From the NCBI RefSeq assembly GCF_032854445.1, contig NC_088297.1:11496163-11560162 (forward strand): a stretch of DNA of 64,000 nt, given 5' to 3'. The position numbers were made by a program, and so were the translations under genes. Origin of the DNA: Liolophura sinensis (taxonomy: Eukaryota > Mollusca > Polyplacophora > Chitonida > Chitonidae). Position 1 is the stretch's first letter, and every line of letters begins with the position of its first letter. Positions 22,374 through 31,739 of this stretch are shown piece by piece. The notes under the pieces were generated by a model. It did not search any database. It was not told the DNA's origin and worked only from the letters and a program-made list of their open reading frames with translations.

Positions 22374-22755
22374 TGTATCAAAATTGCTAGTTACTCATAA
22401 CAACATGAGCTCTACTCACCGATATATTGGACTTCTGTACCATTGTAAGAAAAATGCAAAAATCAGTGGCATGCTAGTAACGGTGTCTAAGTTACAGCGC
22501 TTTTAAGCGACATGATTTATAAAGAAAGTTTTCAAAGAACTGATATACAGGAATGGAACTTTCAGCAATATGTCGTGCTAGTCAAAGGTTGATAGTTACT
22601 CGGAACAGTCCGGTTTTCTCTACCCATAAAACAGAGTGCCATTGTATAACTGAAAAATTCTTGAGCGTAAAAAAAAATTAAGTCACATTTAATCAATCAT
22701 TCATTCTAGCAGACAGATTAACATTTACTTTGTCTTTTTCTTTCCCAGGTCCAAC

Positions 22756-22816
22756 ATGTCCCACTCAGTTGGATTAGCTGTATTCGTTTTGGCGGTGCTT
22801 GCCGCGACCTGCTCGG
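22756..22816 (+). CDS. Chitinase exon 1: signal peptide
   Basis: Encodes residues 1-20 and the first base of codon 21. The run LAVFVLAVLAATCS is a typical secretory h-region with small residues before the expected cleavage site. A pyrimidine tract ending in CAG at 22748 lies just upstream, so the transcript has at least one earlier non-coding exon. The donor is GTATGA at 22817. Intron 1 is 478 bp. Confidence 0.85.
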
Positions 22817-25800
22817 GTATGAAGGTTTTTACGAGTAATTTTTTCGATATGAAATTTTCGTTCATATGTGATTTGTTTCTCATCTGATATCTAATATCGT
22901 TTAAAATTAAACTGGTAACATGCAGATCTATATCTAGATGACAGCGACTATGGTATAACTCGAGATTACGTTTTCGGCGTGAAAGTACGGCGTCTCCTAT
23001 TAAAGCATGAGTAATGTTTGTTATGTCCGGACAGTGATAAATATTTTCCAGGAACTCAACATGTACATGTCAACATACCTTCAAATGGATTTTAAAAATA
23101 CCTAATGTTTATCCTGGGCTTTTGCAAATTAGTTTACATCTTATTATCTTAGGAGATACTGTGGTGTATGGCAGAGAATTTATTTTGCTTGGCGTGGTGA
23201 TCTCCCCTGAGCTTTAGAGTATAGCGTGAAACATAACTCAAATGAAATAAATAAATTAATAGATGTAACAATATCTCTTCATTTTGTCTTTCAGCAAACA
23301 AGAAAATCTTCTGTTACTTTAGCAGTTCGGCTCAGTATAAATCCGGAATTGGCAAGTTTTTACCCGAAAACATTGAGCCATCGTTATGCACTCATGTTAT
23401 ATTTGCCTTTGTCGATGTTGTTCATGGTTATAAGTTGGAGCCATCAAACTGGAACGACCTAGGATCAGATGGTAAGAGATGGTAAGAGAAGGTGTCCCTC
23501 GAAAGTGCTTGGATTTAAAATTATGTGATGTTCCCTGGTGTTAGAATTACTAGCAACAATGCTAAACACCTAGGTTTAAAACTCGTCCGAGAGGCCTCCG
23601 TGGCTCAGTCGGTTAGCGCGCTAGCGCAACGTAATGACCCAGGAGTCTCTCACCAATGCGGTCGCTGTGAGTTCAAGTCCTGCTCATGCTGGCTTCCTCT
23701 CCGGCCGTAAGTGGGACGGTCTGTCAACAACCTGCAGATGGTCGTGGGTTTCTCCCGGCCTCTGCCCGGTTTTCTCCCACCATAATGCTGGCCGCCGTCG
23801 AATAAGGGAAATATTCTTGACTACGGCGTAAAACACCAATCAAATAAATAAATTAAAACTCGTCCGATGTGTATATGCCAAAATGTTTGGCAAAATGTCT
23901 CTAGTAGTAGTGTCATGCCTGATCATTGATATTAAACAGTTTTACCCACTGGAACAAAACCAAGACAAAACTACAAGCGCCAACAAGCCTCCAAAGTATA
24001 CTGCTTTTTCTGTACAGACTTTTATCAAATATGTGTCTTACAGGTTTGTATGCGAGAACCGTGGCACTGAAGAAGAAGAACCCCCGATTGAAGGTTCTTT
24101 TGGCCGTGGGCGGATGGTTCGTGGGATCGGAACCTTTTGTATCGATGATATCTAACGTGCTGAATAGGAAAGCTTGGGTGGCTAATGTTGTAAAGTTCCT
24201 ACGTCTGCACGGCTTTGATGGCCTGGACATGGACTGGGAATTCCCCGGGGTAAGGGGAAGCCCACCAGAGGACAAATACCGCTTTACTACGCTGATGAGG
24301 GTGAGCAAACATATACTCCTTACAGAGCATGCGCCCCTTTCTTCTTTCGCTTTACACAACTTCTTCATTTATCACGCGCAGAGCAGTGTTATAAATTGTT
24401 TCTTTACAGGCGGAGAAGACGAAAAATCATGTAAACTTCAGACGAAAAAGTGTGAAAAGTTATTTGTAAATATGATCTTCAATATTTTTTTCTATTTTTC
24501 TTTTGAGAGAAGAGGACATTTGAAAATAATTTTTGTATGGTGGGTGTTTGGGACCAGATCTTGGTATATATTATCTTTGCTCTAATAATGGTCTAAATGG
24601 TGATGTAACGCTTGTGTAATGAATTTATTTGTGTTCAGATTTGATCTTTTCGCCTAATAATGGTGTCCAACCAGAACTTAAATCATGTTTATCGTTGAAA
24701 AATACTAATATTATAATATTATCATAAATGAAATAAACTCATTTGTTTAGAAATAAACTATGGAAGAGTCACTCGCATTCTAGAGCCGCGTGTTTTAATA
24801 CACGCGCGTCTAGAACTAGATTGTCGAGATTAATAAAAAAACCTCACGTGGTTTTGCCTAATCTCGACCAGCGGGTTTCGTAACTGAACACGTAAGTCGA
24901 GAACTCGAGAGTACGAGACTAGATAAACTGCGCGATATTTTTGCTAATCTCGCGCAGTTTGTCAAAAATCGAGACCATATTTATAACTTTTCGCGCTCTT
25001 TCGTCTGAAATTTGCTTCATTTTATATTTTCTTTTCCTTTAATTAATTTCTCCCTTTTCATTGCTATTTATTAACCAAAAACCTATTAGGTGATTTTGAA
25101 AATCCATTTAACCTTTTCAAACTGTTTCTCCTGTTTTGTTCCTCACCAGGAGATACAAGACGCCTTCAAGCGGGAATCCTGGCAGAGTCGGAAGGAGAAG
25201 TTGATACTGACACTGGCTACAGCTGCCGGAACTTATTACATCAGCCATGCTTACGAACCTGAGAAAATTGTACAGTAAGTGACTGGCCATTGTTATACAG
25301 AAGCTATTTAAGAAGCAAAATGATTGTAGATAAAGTGTCTTAACTTTTAACCTCCCAGTTTCTGGCTTGGGTCATAGTTCATACAGGGCATGAGCCGCTA
25401 TCTGCGTTAGCTATATATCACCACCACCAGTAGCAAATCTTGCACAAAAATCTTGAACAATGCCCAGGTCATTTCGGTCACGGTGATGAGGGAGCAAGTG
25501 ATGTGAAGGAAGATGAAAGTACCGTTTCAGCTTCTGTTTCTAACAATACTTTATACATTCATATTAAATGTATTATCTTTATGTAAAGTAAATGTATGCA
25601 CAACATAATTTTAATTAAACAACGCCTATAAAATGTAATTGCTGCATCCTAATTAATGTGAACTAAAAGTCTACCACTATATATACACATAGAGAAAATG
25701 ATATAGGACACAGTTATCACAGAAAAATATGTAAAAAAATTGTATAAAGGTTTGAAAGCCGAGAAGGTGAAGTTCAGCATTGGGGATATGACGCTAATGG

Positions 25801-28800
25801 ACAATTCACTCTGGATAGCCATGTTGTAGAAGCCCTTATGAACTTGCCCGTTAACTAGCGCTGAAAAGCGCCATTAGCTCCCGGTTGGCAGTGTGGTTTC
25901 CTATAGTGGATAGACAGATCTCGATGCAATAAATTGGATTTTGCGGTTAGTTTAAGTGTTAAACTGATGTATTTTGAACCACACATTTATGAACTGAGAA
26001 CGGCTGCCCGTGTGATAATGCGTACATGTTGACCAGGATACTGCAGTAACTTGTCAGGGTAAACTGACAAAAGAACCGCCTCGGGAGAGTCATTGATTGA
26101 AGAAAAATAATGTGACTTTTTTTCACAAATGAATATTTTCCCCTGGCAAAGTCAGATTTATTCCGAAAATATCTTCCCAAAACTTAAATGATATGGTCTG
26201 TTATCAGAAGATCTATGATCTACTATGTTCGCAAAATTCACTGAAGCTGGTACAGCCAGCTAGGGCAAATGCTTACACCCATGCAGGACAAAGACGAGCA
26301 GAGCCGCTAAAACCTGGAACTAATATAACATTCATATTAGTCTCTCCTAAAACACCGACGCTTGTGTCCACGAACATCGCAGTGGTTGAGCGCCAAACTC
26401 AAAGAAACATCGGCCCTTTGAACACGGAATAGAGCTGATACTGTTTGATTGGGTATCAGGCGTTTTTGTTTGCATGTTCTCATTGTCACATTGTTTAATA
26501 CTGATGGTACGGGAGAGCTCCTAGGTTTTGTGACGCCACTCTAGATGGTTATAACATGGCAAAATGGCGTCACCAGTGGCTAGGTACTGACCTGTTTACT
26601 GTTGTTTGCCTTTTACTTTGTTGATACGCGGCGTGGATTTTTTAAAAATATTTTAAGAACATTTATATTCACTTTAGATAGTTCGAAACGAGGACACCAG
26701 TGGTGAGGCTAAACAAAAATCAAGTCTGCGTCTGTAGCACAGACTCCAAAGTTCAAACTTGTCTCGTGCTGGCAGTGATATAAATTGAGCGTTGATTGTC
26801 GGGCGTGAAGGCATGAAGATGTATAGAATATTCTTATACTTTTAGGTCTGCTTTCGCACACGACTTTTGTAGAATAAGGCCAACAGGCAAGTTTTGGAAT
26901 CCGTGTCGTGTTTTAACAAAATCTGATCGTGCACTACTTTTCACGCGTTTATATATTTGAGAAATAAAAAAAAACGCCTGCAGCACTCAAGTGTTTAGTT
27001 CCCTTGTTGTAACAATGATGCAGTGAGCACATGTATGATGTGGCTTCATATAGGAGACAGAGAGACTGAACAAAAATTAGCTGGCAAATATGACTTTTTA
27101 TTTTTGCGACATATATCAATTTCCTTCTCTTCCCACCTTACGTTGCTGATCTGTAAGTCGCTCGATGTTGAATATAATGTTCGCTTCTAGCAGGGTTTGC
27201 TGTTAGAAAAAGACTAGCAGGCCTTAACTGTGTAAAGTATGTATGTATGTATGTCATTCTATTGTTTGTATTTTTGAGGACAAGGCATTGACAGCATTGG
27301 GTATTCGAAAAAGTGCATATTTCTCGTACAAATCTGACTCTGTTCGTGTTATAAATCTTTAACTTTTCACTATCACACTGTCCTTAGGATGGATGCTATA
27401 AATCATAGTAGACGCATGTCATTCGTACCTTGTGACAGATATAACTGATATTTAACGAAGACAGCATCAGTGCCCTACATTTTTCCGTTAGGCCATGTTT
27501 ACGGATAAGATATATTGTGTAGAGGAGCACATCACTGGCTTGTGCACACTTCAACCAACTTTCTCACCAATGCTGTCTCTGTGAGTTTAAAGTCCAGCTC
27601 ATGTTGGCTTCCTCTCCCGCCGTACGCGGGAAAGTCCGTCAGCAACCTGCGAATAGTCGTGGTTTCCTCCGATTTCTTCTTATCATCATGCTGGCTGACG
27701 TCGTATAAATGAACTATTCTTTAGTACAGCGTAAAACATCGATCAACCAATTAAATTCTACCAATTTTCATTTAAATCCATTTCGTATCAATTCAAACGT
27801 CAAAGACGGCTGTTCCTATTGTCTTAAAAATGTTTTATTGTTGAACATATTTGACATTGATTTCATTATAGTACAGTAGACTATATGCTGCTGATGACGT
27901 ATAACTATCACGGCCAATGGGAAAACACCACCGGGCACCACAGTGGCCTTTATCCCAACAACCTGGACAGGTCGGCTAAAGAACGAGCACTCTGCGTGGT
28001 AAGTGTGCAGTTTTACTTGGAATTATCTCCCCTACATGTACTAGGCATCTACTTGGAAATTATGTGCACTAAGCACATCCAGGTCATAATAAACACGTAA
28101 GATGTCCTTACTAAATGCCCTAACCTCTCTTCACATTTACACTGTGCTTACAGAGTGTATAAAAAATAAAAAAAGCAAATAGCTTATAATTTTTGTAGCC
28201 AAGTTGTATATATCTGTAGTTTATTTATTTTTTTATTTGGTGTTTTACGACTTACTCAAGAATATATTTCACTTATACGGCGGCGGCCAGCATTATTGTG
28301 GGAGGAAACCGGGCAGAGTCGGTATATCTTTTAAGAACTACACTTAACAGTATACCGTGAAATATTTGTAGTTGTCTAGTTTACATTTATTCGTCAAGAA
28401 AGCGCGCATGACTTCCAGATATGACGTCATGATATCTATGCGATAGGTAATTCTGCCCAAGAATGGTACCCAGAAGCTTCGTATCAGTCAAAGACACATC
28501 TTTGGCCAAATGTTCAAAATTTGCTCGCCTGGTCTTTTGCTTTACACTATAAAAAATTAGACAGTACAACAATTGGTAAGTCTTCAATTTCTGTGTTCAC
28601 GGCAACAACAGTGTCGTCAACCTTGCCTAGCCAATCGTGTGACTTTATTGACCCTTATTGGAACGTGATTGGTCCTCATAAGCTGGTGACACCGGTGTTA
28701 TAATCGTAAAAGCCCATCATTTCCGACTAATGCATCATGTAGTTTTCGTTATATTATGATTCCCCAAAAAGTGATGACTTCTGTATTTTTGTCTCGTTCT

Positions 28801-31708
28801 TTTAAGGAGTGGTCTGTTAAATACTGGCTAGGGAAAGGTATGAGTCGAGAGCGTCTTATCATGGGCATAGCAACGTACGGGATGAGCTACACACTGAAGA
28901 GCCAATGGCAGAACGGCATTAAAGCGCCGGCTTACGGCGCAGGCGCAAAGGGGAAATACACAAACGAGAAAGGCATCCTTTCATATCCTGAGGTAAGCTG
29001 GGAAACTAGAATGTGTGCTTGGATATTTTCAAGTATTCTTTCATTCTTTGGTGGTGACTTTAGTGCGCTCGACTCAAGACAGAACGACTGATCTTTAAAT
29101 GCTTTTCGTGAGAAATGGACCTTACAAGGGTGGATCTTGTAGAAAAGATGGAGGAAATAATAACAAAATGTATTTCTGCTTTTTCGCAAAACTAAGTAAT
29201 GTGTATATTACTAGGGATGTCACAGGTTATATGCTTATTGTCTTTGGATATTTACGCGCAATTTAGCTAACTTTTCTACTTTAATGTTAGACACTGCGAG
29301 ATCTTTCGCATTTCAGTTTTGGCCAACGGGTCTATTAGTCGCAAATTACAAATCAGCTCTCGTGATTTGCCAGGCACTTTCCGGTCTGTTTTGGTTTCCT
29401 CTAGAATTTCCAGCTTTCCCCCATATTGTTCCAGGTTTCCTTCAGACCATCCCAAGTCTCTTCCAGATCATTCCAGATTTCCTCTACCCATGCATAAATC
29501 TCACTTCCTTCTTGTAAAGGTATCGGCCAAAGATTGTAATTGGTTACTGAAGACAGATCTAATGCCACAGTTTTGTCATCACAAAATAAACCATATGTTG
29601 GTTTATATTTTCTATCGCAATAAAAATAATAATCTCTCTAATAAACTCGACTTTGTAATTGAGAACGATATTTTGTCACTAAGGACGCCATGTTTTCACC
29701 CATTTTCCAAACTTGTCCAAGAACACATATTGTTCTTGGATTTATTGGATGCTGGGTATTTTTCGCAGAATTAATCGCACATACAGCGGCCGACTACTAT
29801 AAATGTTGATCACCATCCTTACATCTTGCGATCCGTATTATGGTAATTTTTGACATTGATGAAGAACAACATCATCACATTGCGTAAAATCAGCCAATCA
29901 TAGTCGTTGGGCGATATTTTTTAAGTAGAGACCCAGTCAAATAAATAAGTACATTTTCTTCATTGACTGAGCCAGGGAACATTTCCAGAAAACCATTTCT
30001 AACTTAAGTCAAAATGTGAAATACGATTATACAGTTTACTTTTAGGCCCCTTAATTAAAATTTTTACATCATCATAATCCTTTCACGAGGACTAAATCGT
30101 CAAAAATTAAACTTCCTTTATCAAAATCTAAGCTTTGTGCTTTTTAATTTAGACTTAAGTCAGAAATAGTTCACAGCGTACAGGAGTCAACATTGTCTAG
30201 AGATCAAATGCTTCTTTAAATATTATTGTGTCATTTTCAGGTCTGCGAGAATATTCGAAATGGGTGGAAGAAAGTCGACATCCCTGAGCAGTACGCTCCG
30301 TACGCGACGGGCGGAAACCAGTGGGTGGGTTATGAGGACGTCAACAGCGTTCGGGTCAAGGTCAGTGCGCTTGTTGCGTACAAATTTCATTCTGCCTTAA
30401 TTTGACATTATCCTTAAATGGTAAGAAAACAATAAGGTGAAGTATGAGCAAGGTGAATGACCACTAAACATTGCCCAGGAAGATAGCTCGAAGTATTCCA
30501 AATAAATAAATTGCATTTGAAATATTGGAGATAGGTTTTCCATATTCCTCGTTCAAAATTCTATTCAAATTAAACATTTTATTTCTTTTTTACATCACAA
30601 AACTCTGGAAACAAACATGTAATAATCGTTTTTTTTTTTTTTTTTTTATTAGCTATATAACTAATAAAGACCGATATATGGATGTATACCCGTATAGCAA
30701 ATTTTCCATACGTGGAAAAACGATTCAAATTCGATCTAACTTCTTAGTATTATGCTCTTTTCAGGCAGAATATTTAATGAAGCATAATTTAGCCGGCGCC
30801 TTCATCTGGTCAGTTGAGATGGACGATTTTACCGGACACTGTGGTCAAGGGCGTTATCCACTTCTGTCCAAAATCTACTCCGTTCTTAACAAACGTTCAT
30901 CCTGGACGAAGCCTGTGTCCAAGCCTATACCTGCCCCTCAAAAACCAAACATAGGTGAGTGCATGGTTATCTCCCTTTACTTATTTTCCGCTTTACCGCC
31001 TTTGAAGTTTGTGGTTTTATCTGGGTTTATTTGTCCGCCTGTCTGTCCGATTGTCTGTAAGCAGCCTTACAGATAGGCTATAGACGGATTTTACATGACA
31101 TTTTGTGTACAACTTGGCCTTAGTCCATGCAATAATACATTTCATTTTGGTGGACATTTTTTGGATCCGGAATGTATTCTTCAGTATTTTGAGATAGGAC
31201 ACAAATACAGCCCTGTCTATAGTGGGGGATTTGTACATGTAACTGTGGCGAAGATTTAAGTAATTTTAGACCAGTGAGCTCATGGTTTTGATAGATACCA
31301 TTTTGATGGAGAGGCCATTTCGATGGAGAGACCATTTTGGGGAAGATACCATTTTGGTAGAGAGACTGTTTTGGCGAAGAGACCATTCTGGTGGACACGT
31401 TATTTTGATAGAGGCCCTATTGGTAGATAGTGCAATTGACATGGACAGTCTGACTTTGCAAGTTTTAGATTTCTTAGTGTATAATACTTATACGTTTCTT
31501 ACACATGGATTTGATAACAAAAAAAAAACCCTCATGTAGCAACCGCTGATTTCGTTTGCAGTGCGGAACAGTGTTAATTCCCTAAGCAACATCTTTAGAA
31601 TCTTAACCTTTATACAATAAATTACGTTCTGCTTTACCTTATGTAACTCTCCCGGCCGTCGTTGTATAAGTTAAATATTCTTGAGAACGGCGTAAAACCT
31701 GAATCAAA

Positions 31709-31739
<31 letters not shown>

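Noticed and set aside
23591-23680. tRNA gene
   Set aside because: A and B boxes are present, but the cloverleaf cannot be formed with usual stems and the segment is the head of a SINE; the same holds for 13800, 33890, 38820 and 58300.
23913-24368. 151-codon minus-strand open frame
   Set aside because: Shadow of the catalytic exon of the chitinase on the opposite strand.
29319-29774. 151-codon open frame in intron 6
   Set aside because: Derived from a degenerate TTCCAG-type repeat inside an intron; no splice sites compatible with the chitinase phases.
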